A DNA stretch of 64,000 nt. It comes from Zea mays. Taxonomy: Eukaryota > Streptophyta > Magnoliopsida > Poales > Poaceae. The stretch lies in the NCBI RefSeq assembly GCF_902167145.1, contig NC_050097.1, forward strand, positions 43,942,095-44,006,094, in the 5' to 3' direction. Positions 10,801 through 21,982 of the stretch are shown here, piece after piece (positions within the stretch are counted from its first letter, which is position 1; every line of letters begins with the position of its first letter). The notes under the pieces are model-generated. The model was given only the letters and a program-made list of their open reading frames with translations. It did no database searches and was not told the DNA's origin. The position numbers and the translations under genes were made by a program.

Positions 10801-13800
10801 AATCTGTCCCCAAATCCGTGGATCATAATGTCAGATGTTAGTCACTTAAATAAAGTAAGAATTAATAGTCTGCATACTGATGTAAAATCTGGTTCACTAT
10901 TTTGCACTTTTACAATAGACAAAGGTCTTCACTATTCCACAATGTTTAAAGTGGTATCGAGTACAAACTATATGTGGTACTCCCTTCATCCAAGAATGAT
11001 AATCATATTTTGATTGAGAATTATTATCCTATGAGATGACATTGATTTTTAACAATTTGATAACATATTGTAATAATGACTTCTCCTTAGCCAAAATATG
11101 CTTATTGTTCGTGGTCGGAGGGAGTATACTGATAAGTTAAGTACCAAACTTGAAAATGCTTAGGATTATCTAAGTGCAAAGCTCAGTACAAACTACAAAG
11201 AAGCATAAAACTAGCACTGAAGCATTAATGCTAGGTGTTATTTGGAAAAAAGCATTAATGCTAGGTCAGAGGCGGATCCAGAATAGAGAACCACTGATGT
11301 CTAATGCTAGGACTAGTTCTAGGTGCCAATAGTATCTTCAAAAGTGAGCTCTGGAACATGAAACCTAAGCTGCAAAATTTCATTCGGATAAGATAATCAA
11401 TATAATAAAAGCATTTTGAACCATATCTACAAACCTGTTACCAGGGTTAATAGCTGCATCTGTTTGAATTCCGCCTCCAATTGTCACCCCAGCCTGACTT
11501 AAAATATCTCGATTTAAACCACTGATAACACCAACTGTTAGAGTATGGTCAAAACCAAAAGGATTTCCAATTGCTAAGCATTGCTGACCAACTCTTAGGG
11601 CCGAGGATTGTCCCACATTAATTGGCTTCAAAAGATCAGTAGGAGCATCAACCTATTACATGTCCATGTATTAGGTACTAAAAGAAACTGATTGGCACAA
11701 GCTTTCCCAATGCAAATGACAGTGAAAAGTTAATAAACACAACTACTGAACTCAGGTGAATACCAAAAACAGACTTTGATTAAATTGGTTGGCAAACATG
11801 AGATAGAAATTTCTGGTGAAAATAAAGGCTATCAAGCATTCTACCCTCTTTTCACTTTCTATTTTTTTCTAGGATGGACATTCCTTGGCCCATGCCATAT
11901 GCCATCCAATTAATCTAAGTAATTAGACACTAGACATATATTTCAATAGTTACTAGTTAGCGATAAAAATAATTGATTGAGACACATGTAGAAGGTCAGA
12001 TGATATGCAAAATCAAATAAGAATCAAGGTGAGCTATGGTGACATCGTAGACTATCAAGTGCTGATACTTGACTCAGAATCAGTCAAAATGCATCTTACC
12101 TTAAGAACAGCAAGATCTTTAGCACGATCTGCACCAACCAATTTGCCTTCAAAATTTTTCTGTATCCTTTCAAGTCAACGCAGTAGGCTATTAGTTGGCT
12201 TGTATATACAAGAATGCTGATATGTTCACTTAATTCATCAAAATGTATTACCCTTCAGCAGCAAGAATGTTGACGCGTGCAACAACATCACCAGGCTTCG
12301 GATTTTTTGAAAGAGCACTGCCAACAACTGTAAAACACATAAAAGATGTAAGCTTGTAGTGCTCATATACAGTAGAGATTGTCAGGTAATCTAATTATTT
12401 CATGTCCAGTTTGTTAGTTTGTTAGAGTCACTTCTCCGTGTCGTGATCTAATTCTGTTGAGAGTTACAAAGAGTTCAGGAGCGTTCTGCATCATGTGAGA
12501 GTCCAAGAGCACATTGGGTCGTGCGTGTCGTGATCACAGGCGAGTCGCCGTGGTGGTGGATAGGCCGGACACTTGATTCTTGTAAGAGTCTATAAATAGG
12601 AGAAGATAAACAAGAAAAGCTGCAAAGTTCTGAAGCGACAAAACAATTGTCTGTTCTTCACGTGACCTTGAGCGGACTGTTCACGTCCGGCAATAGAGAG
12701 CAAGCAACTAGAAAGTAAATAAAAGAGCGGGCGAGTGAGTGAGAGCTTGGCTGATAATTGGTGTCAGAGCCGAGGCGAGGCAAAGGGCGAAGCGATAGCG
12801 ACATCAGCGCGCGTCGTCGCGCGGGCGTGGGCACGGGTGTGACCATTGGGAACTCCCCATTGTGGTCAATCAAAGAGTAGCCAACGAATATTGAGACACG
12901 ATTTCATTTCATCAAAGAGTGTGCCAAAGGTGGACGGGTCTCAATTCTGAAGATCGACACTGAAGAGCAGCCGACAGACATTCTGACAAAGCCTCTTGGA
13001 CGGGTGTGATTTCTGCAATTGCACTCAAAGATCGGGATGACCAGGATCGTCAACAACTAGATTAGGAGGTAATTTTAGGTAATCTAGTTATTTCATATCT
13101 AGTTTGTTAATTTGTTAGAGAGTCACATCTCCGTGTTGTAGTGATCTCATTCTGTTGAGAGTTACTGAGAGTTCAAGAGCGCTGCATCGTGTGAGAGTCT
13201 AGGAGTTTGTTGTGCCGATCGTGCCCGTCATGATCCTGCACAAGCCACTGTGGTGGTGGATAGGCCGAACACTTGAGTCTTGTAAGAGTCTATAAATGGG
13301 AAAAGATAAACTGGAAAGCTGTGAAGTTCTGCAGTGCCAAAACAACTATGTGTTCTTGAGCCGACTATTCACGTCTGGCAACAGAGAGCGAGCGACCAGA
13401 AAGCAGATAAAAGAGAGGGCGAGTGAGCGAGAGCTTGGCTGATAGAGATGTGATAGTCTAAGATTAACATACCATGATAATTTGTAATAATATGTCCAAA
13501 ATCGTCCCACACTACACCAGAACCATTTCCTTCAGGGATCTAAAATGAATGAAAAGTTTCATTAAAACAGGTCCTTCTCAGACCTTTGTATATTAATATT
13601 ATGTTAAACACTATGTACAAAAGATACTGATGAGAACAGAACCACATATGAGCGGATTTTTTTTCCTGTCTGTGTGCGTGTGTGTGCGCCTGTGTGTTAA
13701 AAAATTAACAAATACTATTGAGCCTGAACTTAGATCATGTAATTCTTTTAGTTTACCTCCACAACACCAGTAACATTAAGCTGCGGCCGTAGTGTTGCAT

Positions 13801-15019
13801 CAAAAATGTTCACAACTGAGTAAGTATTTATTTCAAATAGCTCTGCAATCCGTTTCTGCCATTCATAAGCATGACCCAAAGAAGCATAAATATATCTTGA
13901 GAACAAGCTTATCGGATAAACCAAGCAAGTAGGTCCAACTGAACACTGACCTCAGTTGGAAATAATGGCCCAGATGGAAAAATCTTAGGAGTCACATCCT
14001 CGATTTTGACAGACGTATCACCCAAAGCAAATGCTGCAGTAAGAAAATGGCACATTAAAAGGGTCCATATACCATGGACAATTAAAAAGCAACCTATTGC
14101 AAAGAGGAAATTGTCTGGCCATTGTGAAAGGTACTGAGAGTATTTCTAAGAACACCTAGATACGATGTCATTCAGTCCGAACCTGGAAAGTACCTTGAAG
14201 AATGTAAGCTAAGACAAAAGGCTGACAAAGCAATAAGCTTCCTCTTTGACACGAGCCATAAGGTTTTGCTTGACATTGCACCACGGTCACCTGTTGCCCT
14301 CATTGACCTGGAGGATTCAGAAATAAAAAATAAAGAGAAGAATCCAGCTAACAAGTAAAATCATATGATAAGAAAACTAAAATCTACGCGAACCGATAGC
14401 AACATCTATAGTAACTGCACAGAGTGACAGAAATAGAAATGGTATGGGGGTATGTAGAGTATTTTAACAAATCATGACTTTTTTTAATAAACACGCTCTT
14501 ATCTTGTAGCAACCAGCCAACCACAACCACTTATCTGATGCCAAACGGAAGTACGGAACTAGTTTACCACAGGTGCCACACACCACACAGTACACTTGAA
14601 GAACAAAAAGAATGGGAATTGGAATGGAAACCGCCAAGTACAAACACGAGCAAAGTATGTAGCAACCCAGAACTGCTTGGTTCTGCCGATCAAAATCAAG
14701 TCACATAAAAAGAAAAGAGAAAAAAACATCCTGGTGGGCGGAATTGCGGAAACAAGTTGTGAGACCTTGGAGGCGCTTCCTCGCTGTCGTGGGTTGCCGA
14801 GGTGACGCCCTCGACGACAACCCTCCGACGGCTGACGCTCCTGGCCGCGGCATGCGCAGCGGGCGCGTTGGTGGACGGTCCGCAGGGTAGGCACTGCATC
14901 TGATCCGAGGTAGTCCTGGTTTCCCAGAGGGAGGACCGGAGGAGGATTCGTGTCCGTGTGTGGTGCACGAGCTGCAATCGAGTTTGGGGATAGGAGCTGG
15001 AGGGGTTGCCGTTTGACAT
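7858..15019 (-). CDS. DEG8: Chloroplast (thylakoid lumen) Deg/HtrA serine protease DEG8, thirteen exons
   Basis: Exons on the minus strand: 15019-14766, 14307-14183, 14033-13951, 13855-13757, 13539-13473, 12327-12252, 12166-12100, 11652-11435, 9993-9926, 9266-9187, 8366-8280, 8207-8100 and 7986-7858. All junctions are GT-AG with matching phase, giving 1461 nt and 486 aa (Arabidopsis DEG8 is about 450). Residues 1-126 are a bipartite transit peptide: a Ser/Arg-rich stromal part, then [17 protein letters not shown] and a lumenal cleavage motif AFA at 127-129. The protease domain follows with the triad His209 (TNYH), Asp252 (AKDLAVLKV) and Ser330 (NPGNSGGP). One PDZ domain occupies about 381-486. 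DEG8 works with DEG5 in the lumen, degrading photodamaged photosystem II D1 protein. The start is the first ATG in the frame imposed by exon 2; ATGs at 15051 and 15026 are out of frame. The gene looks intact. Its introns hold several transposons. Confidence 0.93.
8861..9091. mobile_element. Stowaway-like MITE in DEG8 intron 10
   Basis: The right end reads GAACGGAGGGAG before TA, and the reverse complement CTCCCTCCGTTC is the classical grass Stowaway terminus. The inner repeat TTTATGACACCATTGAC is mirrored near the left end (8870-8890), whose outer bases have degenerated. It is about 230 bp with no coding capacity. Confidence 0.7.
10309..10610 (+). mobile_element. tRNA-derived SINE in DEG8 intron 8
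   Basis: The 5' part has pol III-type boxes: an A-box-like TAGCGTAATAGTTAAGG and a B-box-like GAGTTCGATCCC. A unique body follows, and the 3' end is a T run, as in several grass SINEs. The flanks 10295-10308 and 10611-10624 form a 14-bp target duplication (ATAGTTAGGGCATC type) with one mismatch. It is inserted opposite to DEG8 transcription. Confidence 0.8.
10980..11124. mobile_element. Stowaway-like MITE in DEG8 intron 8
   Basis: The ends CTCCCTTCATCC and GGTCGGAGGGAG are inverted repeats of about 30 bp with mismatches. They are flanked by TA on each side (10978-10979, 11125-11126). The 145-bp length and AT-rich body fit Stowaway. Confidence 0.75.
12380..13444 (+). mobile_element. Internally deleted Copia LTR retrotransposon in DEG8 intron 5
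   Basis: LTRs are 12380-12755 (376 bp) and 13073-13444 (372 bp), flanked by a perfect 5-bp duplication GAGAT (12375-12379, 13445-13449). A primer-binding-site-like TTGGTGTCAGAGCC follows the first LTR, and a purine tract (AGATTAGGAGG) precedes the second. The 317-bp interior keeps only a degraded tail of a Copia RNase H (around 12910-13010, with [13 protein letters not shown]). Each LTR has a TATA-like TCTATAAAT. By eye the LTRs differ at more than 10% of sites, so the insertion is old. It is oriented opposite to DEG8 and could move only with proteins supplied in trans. Confidence 0.85.
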
Positions 15020-15262
15020 CTGACATCTCTGTTCTCTTGCCTCCACTCCATGGCACCTCGCTTGAGCCTGTGGGCCGCTCCCGGGCCGCAATGGGCTTGT
15101 AGGCCGAGACCCCGTTCTCTGTTTACATGGGATTATTTGCTACCGTCGGATTCAAAGGATGGCATCGGACGTTCCTATGACGTTCACAGGATTTGGATCC
15201 CTCGTTCAGTCGTTCTTCCCCCAGGCCCCAGCCTCATGCCGCCGGCCTAACCAACCAACCTC
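15020..15262. promoter_or_regulatory. Shared bidirectional promoter / 5' UTR interval of DEG8 and SUV3-like helicase
   Basis: The two start codons face away from each other across 243 bp, so both 5' UTRs and core promoters must fit here unless a first noncoding exon exists. Two TGGGCY (site II-type) elements lie at 15071-15076 and 15092-15097, typical of plant housekeeping and organelle-gene promoters. No convincing TATA box is present. A four-codon upstream ORF starts at 15236 before the helicase ATG. Confidence 0.6.
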
Positions 15263-17425
15263 ATGGCCGCCGCCATTGCCGCGGCGCTTCTCCGCCGCTC
15301 CACCTCGCACCACCGTCTCATATTACCTCTCCTCTCTCACCTCCACCGCACCTTTCCGCAACCCTCGTCCCCATGGCTCCCACCCCAACACCGCTTCTTC
15401 TCCACCGGCGAATCAGCCGGCGATCCCACCCAGAAACCGACGTCTTCTCTTGACCCGAAGAAGCTATGGCGCGAGCTATCCGCCTCGGACCCCGCCGTCG
15501 GATCCTGCCGCCTGCCGAAGGCCACGTGGGATGCCATTGTAGGCCTCGTCCGCGGCTTCGCCAAAAGTCCGGCCATATCCGACCAGGCGCTCGCGCTCTA
15601 CGTCCCCTCTTCTGCCTTCCCATCCTACGTCCGCCGCTTCCGCGCGTTCATCCTCCCGCGACTCTCCCGGGAGTCCGCGGCGCATCTCCTCTCGCTCCCC
15701 GCTGAGGACGCACACGAGCTCCTCCTCCCGGCCTTCGCAGAGTTCTGCTTCTCCAACTTCGCAGACAAGCTGAGGCAGCACAGGTCGGTCATGGCCGCGG
15801 CCGACCTCACGGCCCCGCACACCTGGTACCCCTTCGCGCGCGCTATGCGCCGCCGTATCGTGTACCACTGCGGGCCCACGAACAGCGGCAAGACGCACAA
15901 CGCGCTCACCCGCTTTGCCGCAGCCAAGTCTGGGGTCTACTGCAGCCCGCTCCGTCTCCTCGCCATGGAGATCTTCGACAAGGTCAATGCGCTCGGTGTC
16001 TACTGCAGCCTGCGCACTGGACAAGAGGTTAAGGAAGTGCCTTTCTCCAACCATGTCGCATGTACCATTGAAATGATGTCCACTGAGGAGCTCTACGAAG
16101 TCGCCGTGGTTGATGAGATACAGATGATGGCTGACCCTGTCAGGGGCTTTGCGTGGTCGCGCGCTGTGCTTGGGCTCAAGGCGGATGAGATACACCTCTG
16201 CGGTGACCCTAGCGTGCTCAAGATTGTCCAGAAGATTTGTGCAGATACTGGGGATGATTTAGTGGTGCATCAATATGAGAGATTCAAGCCTCTTGTTGTT
16301 GAAGCAAAGACACTTCTTGGGGACCTCAAGAATATCCGCTCTGGTGACTGCGTTGTTGCTTTCTCACGCAAGGAGATATTCGAGGTGAAGCTGGCAATTG
16401 AGAAGTTTACAAAGCACAAGTGTTGTGTTATCTATGGAGCTCTGCCACCAGAGACACGACGACAACAAGCAAAGTTGTTCAACGAGCAGGATAATGAGTA
16501 TGATGTGCTTATAGCAAGTGATGCAGTCGGTATGGGGCTGAACCTTAACATTAGGAGAGTTGTGTTCTATAGCTTGGCAAAATACAATGGGGAAAGGATG
16601 GTTCCAGTTCCCGCTTCGCAGGTAAAGCAGATTGCTGGTCGTGCTGGTCGGAGGGGCAGTGTCTATCCAGATGGACTCACAACAACTTTCTTGAAAGATG
16701 ATTTAGATTATTTGATTCAGTGCCTGCAGCAGCCATTTGAGGAGGCACAAAAAGCTGGTATTTTTCCTTGCTTTGAGCAAGTTGAAATGTTTGCCAGCCA
16801 ATTCCCTAACCTTTCTTTTAATGATCTGTTGGATAAATTCCGTGATAGTTGTCGCATCGATAAAACATACTTCATGTGCCAGCAGGACAGTATCAAGAAG
16901 GTTGCTAATATGCTTGAGAGGGTGCAGGGGCTATGCCTCAAGGATCGCTATAATTTTTGCTTTGCTCCGGTAAATATAAGGGATCCAAAAGCCATGTACC
17001 ATCTTTTAAGATTTGCCACCAACTATTCTCATAGCCGTCGTGTTGGCATCGCAATGGGAATACCAAGGGGTTCTGCAAAAAATGACGCTGAGCTTCTGGA
17101 CCTTGAGACAAAACATCAGGTCCTATCAATGTATCTATGGTTGTCACATCATTTTGAGGAAGATAACTTTCCTCATGTGCAGCAGGCTGAAAACATGGCA
17201 ATAAATATTGCTGATTTACTTGGCAAGTCGCTTGCGAAAGCATGCTGGAAGCCTGAATCAAGACAGCAAGTTAGGGGGCGACGAGAAGGAAAGGATGAGT
17301 ACAATGAGGAACAAGCATCAAATGAAAGTGCAAATGATGTTCCTACAAATGGTTATGAACGGCCAAGGGCACTTGATAAAACACTAAGGTATCCAACCCA
17401 TCCTTTTTCTGCCTTAGAAAGTTAA
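15263..17425 (+). CDS. SUV3L: Mitochondrial ATP-dependent RNA helicase, SUV3-like (DExH18 type)
   Basis: One uninterrupted 720-aa frame. The N-terminus (about 1-48) is an Arg/Ser-rich amphipathic presequence ending in RFFST, fitting mitochondrial import. Helicase motifs are intact: Walker A GPTNSGKT at 204-211, the divergent Walker B DEIQ at 284-287, and motif [12 protein letters not shown] at 456-465. The SUV3 C-terminal domain follows (about 540-620). SUV3 unwinds RNA and structured duplexes and works with 3'-5' exonuclease in mitochondrial RNA decay. The length is close to the longer plant paralogue (DExH18, At5g39840) rather than the ~570-aa form. The start follows a GCC-rich context (CTCATGGCC) after a tiny upstream ORF. 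The last exon may be spliced: AAG|GTATCC at 17388/17389 and a good acceptor at 18548 would swap the last 12 residues for a different 18-residue tail ending at 18606. Confidence 0.93.
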   Translation: MAAAIAAALLRRSTSHHRLILPLLSHLHRTFPQPSSPWLPPQHRFFSTGESAGDPTQKPTSSLDPKKLWRELSASDPAVGSCRLPKATWDAIVGLVRGFAKSPAISDQALALYVPSSAFPSYVRRFRAFILPRLSRESAAHLLSLPAEDAHELLLPAFAEFCFSNFADKLRQHRSVMAAADLTAPHTWYPFARAMRRRIVYHCGPTNSGKTHNALTRFAAAKSGVYCSPLRLLAMEIFDKVNALGVYCSLRTGQEVKEVPFSNHVACTIEMMSTEELYEVAVVDEIQMMADPVRGFAWSRAVLGLKADEIHLCGDPSVLKIVQKICADTGDDLVVHQYERFKPLVVEAKTLLGDLKNIRSGDCVVAFSRKEIFEVKLAIEKFTKHKCCVIYGALPPETRRQQAKLFNEQDNEYDVLIASDAVGMGLNLNIRRVVFYSLAKYNGERMVPVPASQVKQIAGRAGRRGSVYPDGLTTTFLKDDLDYLIQCLQQPFEEAQKAGIFPCFEQVEMFASQFPNLSFNDLLDKFRDSCRIDKTYFMCQQDSIKKVANMLERVQGLCLKDRYNFCFAPVNIRDPKAMYHLLRFATNYSHSRRVGIAMGIPRGSAKNDAELLDLETKHQVLSMYLWLSHHFEEDNFPHVQQAENMAINIADLLGKSLAKACWKPESRQQVRGRREGKDEYNEEQASNESANDVPTNGYERPRALDKTLRYPTHPFSALES

Positions 17426-18987
17426 GTAATTCAATCATTCAGTGTGGAAGAATATACTCATAAGTTTTCAGATATTCTGGATTTTGTTGTTTGCCTCTGC
17501 TTTAATTGGAGAATTATCTGTTGCGAACTTACCTGTGAAAATGTAGCTCCTACCCCCCCCCCCCCCCCCCCCCCAACACACACACACACAAAAATCCCGA
17601 TATCCCTTGTAGCTGGGAAATTGTCCTTTGCCTTGCAGTATGTTCAGAGCTTGTACTTTTTGTGACCAACTTGTGAAGTTGTTCAGTACTCCCAGGAAAA
17701 ACAAACACTTCTAACAATTTGAGTCCATCTCTAGGTAAATGAGTTAACTTGGGTATGTTTCTTGCCGATGCCCATGATTTTTTTGTGGTATATAATACAT
17801 ATCTCTGAGCAAGCATTGATATATTTTATAACCATTTTTTGCACCTGCAAACTAATTGCACCATGAACCCCCAAGAGAAGTCCATATATCCTTGTCAAAT
17901 CTCACCCGAACAGATAATGTATTGATTTCATGAACCTGTAACTTGTGGTGTCTTTAGATTTGTTCTGGATGGGTCATGAACTCATGATAACTCTGTATTA
18001 TTATGTGACATTAATGAGTATGTTAATTTTGAAAACAGCTCCAGTGGACAAGTTCAAACGGTAAATCTTGTGCTCATATACTGTTATCAAACTTAAAGGT
18101 GCTAGTTTGCTAGATTTGCTTAGTGGTACCTGTCTGTATAATGAAGCTGATTGATAATCCGGTGTTTTTTATACAGCTGTCATGCTTTTAGCATATTAGG
18201 CAATTTTATTAGCTAATAAAATTAGTTACAACATGCCAAATTCGCTGCTCTATACAGTTTTCAGTGTGCACCATGCAGTGGAACAGCAAATAGTTAATAA
18301 ACAGGGTTATGTTTTTATTATTATCTGAAAGCTGCTTGCATTGATTAAGCTCACTTAAGTTTTCTGATCATATTTCCCCACAAGGAGAACAATCGTTACC
18401 ATTTCCCGTGATCATTCTTTTGAGAGATATAGTTTCCTGGTTAGAATAAGGTGTTTCAATATTTTGTTGTGCCGGTCGTGGATGTCTTGTAGTTCCATGA
18501 GTTTTTGTTGAGATATCTCAGTTATCTATGTTTTGTTCCATTTTGTAGGAAATGGCAAGATAAGGTCAGCCAGAACTGTCCTCCGTCCTTGAACTTTGTG
18601 GCCTGAAACTCTCATGGAGTGATTAAACCCAAATGGATGCTATGAAAATACCCTCTTGCACCAAGTTGGACAACTAGATCAAACTGCAAACGCCTCGAAA
18701 GTTTGTGTTAATGCTATGGCATGTTCTGGCCATTTTCTCATATTTGACTTAAGCTAGTTTTGTCTATCTGTTTGGAGCTTGTGCTTGTCATCCTAGAAAG
18801 ATATTGTTATCGCCTAACAACACCAGGGTGTTGTAGGTACCTGAGAAGTTGGATGAGTTGGGATACAGCGAGAGACATAGTTTAGTGGCACGCTGGTTCC
18901 GTGGTACCACAATGGTTGCCAGCACACGGGTGTTTTAGTTTCAGACCGCGGATGCGCAATACACTATGTACTCTTTATGTATGATTG
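17426..18987 (+). other. 3' UTR / downstream region of the SUV3-like gene
   Basis: Mostly AT-rich, with no independent gene recognised. It contains a possible alternative last exon at 18549-18606 preceded by a polypyrimidine tract and TTTTGTAG. Several AATAAA-like words are scattered. The region ends at the short-LTR retroelement at 18988. Confidence 0.5.
17553..17590. repeat. Poly-C run and CA microsatellite
   Basis: Twenty-two consecutive C residues (17553-17574) are followed by A and about seven CA dinucleotides. It is downstream of the SUV3-like stop codon. Length is likely variable and hard to sequence accurately. Confidence 0.9.
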
Positions 18988-19902
18988 TGTTGGAACTGTA
19001 TTAGGGTTTGGGTACATTTACTCTCTTGCCCCTCTGTAATGGGTCAGGCCCAACTCATGGCTATTAATATTCAGCCCTATCCTAGGGTTAGGGTTTCCTC
19101 ACTTCTACATGGTACCAGAGCCTCCGAGCCGGCTGCTTTTTTTCTCCTCCCAGCCGCCGGCTGCCTCTCTCTTCCTCCCTCCTCCCAGCCGCCGGCTGCC
19201 TCTCCCCCACCCTCGCCAGTCGGCCAGCCGCCGCCCTCTGTCGCGCCCGCCCACCATCGCCAGCAACGCCGCGCCACCGGACGGCCTTCCGCCGCCCTCT
19301 GCCGCGCCCGCCCGCCCCAGGGCGCCGCCCCAGACGCGGCGCCAGGGCCCCGGCGCCCCTGCTCCGACAGGTCTCACGCCGCCCCACTGCAGGCCGCGCC
19401 CTGCGCCGCCCCCTACAGGCCGCGCCCCAGCCTCCTTCCCTCCGACCGGCCACCGCACCTCCTTCCCTCTGCCTCCTTCCCTCCGACCCGGCGTCGAGCG
19501 GATCCGGCCCGGCGCGCCGCTCTCCTCTCCCGCGCCGGCGCACGCGACTCCAAGGCGTCGCCAGGAGCACCCGCCAGGAGGCCCGCGCCCCTGCCTCGTC
19601 CTGTGCCGAGCAGCGCCCGACGTCGCGCACCTGGCCGCGCCCTTCCTGCCGCAGTGCGTGCTTCGGCGGCTGTCCAAGCCGCACCTCCCTGCGCCGGCTG
19701 ACCGTGCCCCGGCCCTAGCAGCGCCGCGGCCCTCCTGCACCGGTCCCTGCTCGCCGGATCTTCGTCGTCCACCGCCGGCCACCGTCTGGCCCCTATCCCG
19801 CTGCGCTGGTGCCTGCTCTTCCCAAGCCGTGCCGCAAGTGGGTCGGCCTCGCCGGAGCAGCCTGCTCCCCCAGCGCCCTCCTGCCCTGCCGCAGTGGGTC
19901 GG
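18988..19902 (+). mobile_element. 5' part of a short-LTR retroelement, cut by Opie/Ji copy A
   Basis: 18988-19109 begins TGTTGGAAC, ends CTACA and is immediately followed by TGGTACCAGAGCC (19110-19122), a good match to the initiator-Met primer-binding site. A 122-bp LTR is inferred. The following sequence is very GC-rich and would encode a Pro/Ala/Arg-rich stretch with no recognisable gag motif. The element is interrupted at 19903 and its other end lies outside the window, so LTR status rests on the single copy plus PBS. It may be a TRIM-like or short-LTR Copia element. Confidence 0.55.
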
Positions 19903-21177
19903 TGAAAGTCGCCTAGAGGGGGGGGGTGAATAGGGCGAATCTGAAATTTACAAACTTAATCACAACTACAAGCCGGGTTAGCGTTAGAAATATAAACGAG
20001 TCCGAGAGAGAGGGCGCAAAACAAATCGTGGGCGAATAAAGAGTAAGACACGATGATTTGTTTTACCGAGGTTTGGTTCTTGCAAACCTACTCCCCGCTG
20101 AGGTGGTCACAAAGACCGGGTCTCTTTCAACCCTTTCCCTCTCTCAAACGGTCCCTCGGACCGAGTGAGCTTCTTCTTCTCAATCAAACGGGAACAAACT
20201 TCCCCGCAAGGACCACCACACAATTGGTGTCTCTTGCCTTGGTTACAATTGAGTTGTTCGCAAGAAAGAATGAAAGAACGAAGCAATCCAAGCGCAAGAG
20301 CTCAAAAGAACACAACAAATCTCTCTCACTAATCACTAAAGCTTTGTGTGGAATTTGGAAGAGGATTTGATCACATGGGTGTGTCTAGAATTGAATGCTA
20401 GAGCTCTTGTAAGTAGTTGGAAGATGGAAAACTTGGATGACTTGAATGTGGGGTGGTTGGGGGTATTTATAACCACAACCACCAAACTAGCCGTTTGGTG
20501 GAGGCTGCTGTCGCATGGCGCACCGGACAGTCCGGTGCGCCAGCCACGTCACCTGGCTGTTGGGTTCTGACCGTTGGAGCTCTGTCTTGTGGGCCCGCCT
20601 GGCTGTCCGGTGGCGCACCGGACAAGTCCTGTAAACTGTCCGGTGTGCCACCCGCGCGTGCTCTGTCCTTTGCGCGCGCAGGCGCGCATTTAATGCGTTG
20701 CAGTCGACCATTGCGCGCGAAGTAGTCGTTGCTCCGTTGGCTCACCGGACAGTCCGGTGTGCACCGGACATGTCCGGTGAATTTTAGCGGAGCGGATTCC
20801 CGAAGCTGACGAGTTCAGAGTCGCTCTCCCTTGGGGCACCGGACACTGTCCGGTGGTACACCGGACAGTCCGGTGAATTATAGCGAAGCGCCTCTGAGAA
20901 TTCCCGAAGGTGAAGAGTTCAGCTTGGAGTCCCCTGGTGCACCGGACACTGTCCGGTGGCACACCGGACAGTCCGGTGCGCCAGACCAGGGCACACTTCG
21001 GTTGTCCCTTGCTCTCTTTGTTCGAACCCATTCTTGGTCTTTTTATTGACTTATTGTGAACCTTTGGCACCTGTAGAACTTATAGACTAGAGCAAACTAG
21101 TTAGTCCAATTATTTGTGTTGGGCAATTCAACCACCAAAATCAATTAGGAAATAGGTGTAAGCCTAATTCCCTTTCA
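19903..21177 (-). repeat. 3' LTR of Opie/Ji copy A
   Basis: 1275 bp, reading on the minus strand from TGAAAGGGAATTAGGC to GGCGACTTTCA. A TATA-like TATAAATA is at 20471-20464. The region 20510-20985 carries many copies of the palindrome CACCGGAC-x-GTCCGGTG. Next to the LTR, a polypurine tract (AAAAAGGGGGAGAT on the minus strand) lies at 21178-21191. Confidence 0.9.
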
Positions 21178-21982
21178 ATCTCCCCCTTTTTGGTGATTGA
21201 TGCCAACACAAACCAAAGCAAGTATAAAAGTGCATAATTGAACTAGTTTGCATAATTGTAAGTGCAAAGGTTACTTAGAATTGAGCCAATATAACTACTC
21301 ATAAGATATGCATGGATTGTTTCTTTATTTTTAACATTTTGGACCACGCTTGCATCACATGTTTTGTTTTTGCAAATTCTTTTGTAAATTCTTTTCAAAG
21401 TTCGTTTGCAAATAGTCAAAGGTAGATGAATAAGATTTTGCGAAGCATTTTCAAGATTTGAAATTTTCTCCCCCTGTTTCAAATGCTTTTCCTTTGACTA
21501 AACAAAACTCCCCCTCAATGAAATCCTCCTCTTAGTGTTCAAGAGGGTTTTAAGATATCAATTTTGAAAATACTACTTTCTCCCCCTTTTGAACACAATA
21601 AGATATTAATTTGAAAATCATTAGTTTTTAAAATTAGGTGGTGGTGCGGTCCTTTTGCTTTGGGCTAACACTTTCTCCCCCTTTGGCATGAATCACCAAA
21701 AATGGATATGTTGAGTGAAATATAAGCCCTTGGTAAAACTACTTTCTCCCATTTGGCAAATAAAACATGAGTGAAGATTATACCAAAGACGGAGAGTTGC
21801 TCGGAGCGACGGCGAAGGATGAGTTATGGAGTGGAGTGGAAGCCTTTGTCTTCGCCGAAGACTCCAATTCCCTTTCAATATACCTATGACTTGGTTTGAA
21901 ATCCACTTGAAAACACATTAATCATAGCATATATAAAAGAGACATGATCAAAGGTATATTCATGAGCTATGTATGCAAGACA

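Noticed and set aside
14559..15056. Alternative frames over DEG8 exon 1 (ATG at 15056-15026 region)
   Set aside because: Only the frame starting at 15019 leaves two bases at the donor, which the phase of exon 2 requires. The other frames would not read into the lumen-targeting segment.
19109..19933. Long Pro/Ala/Arg-rich frames on both strands
   Set aside because: The sequence is very GC-rich, all frames are open, no domain is visible and the frame runs through the 19903 insertion junction.
20510..20990. Regularly recurring short palindromes resembling a CRISPR array
   Set aside because: Spacing is irregular, the units are inside a retrotransposon LTR of a plant genome and no cas genes exist.
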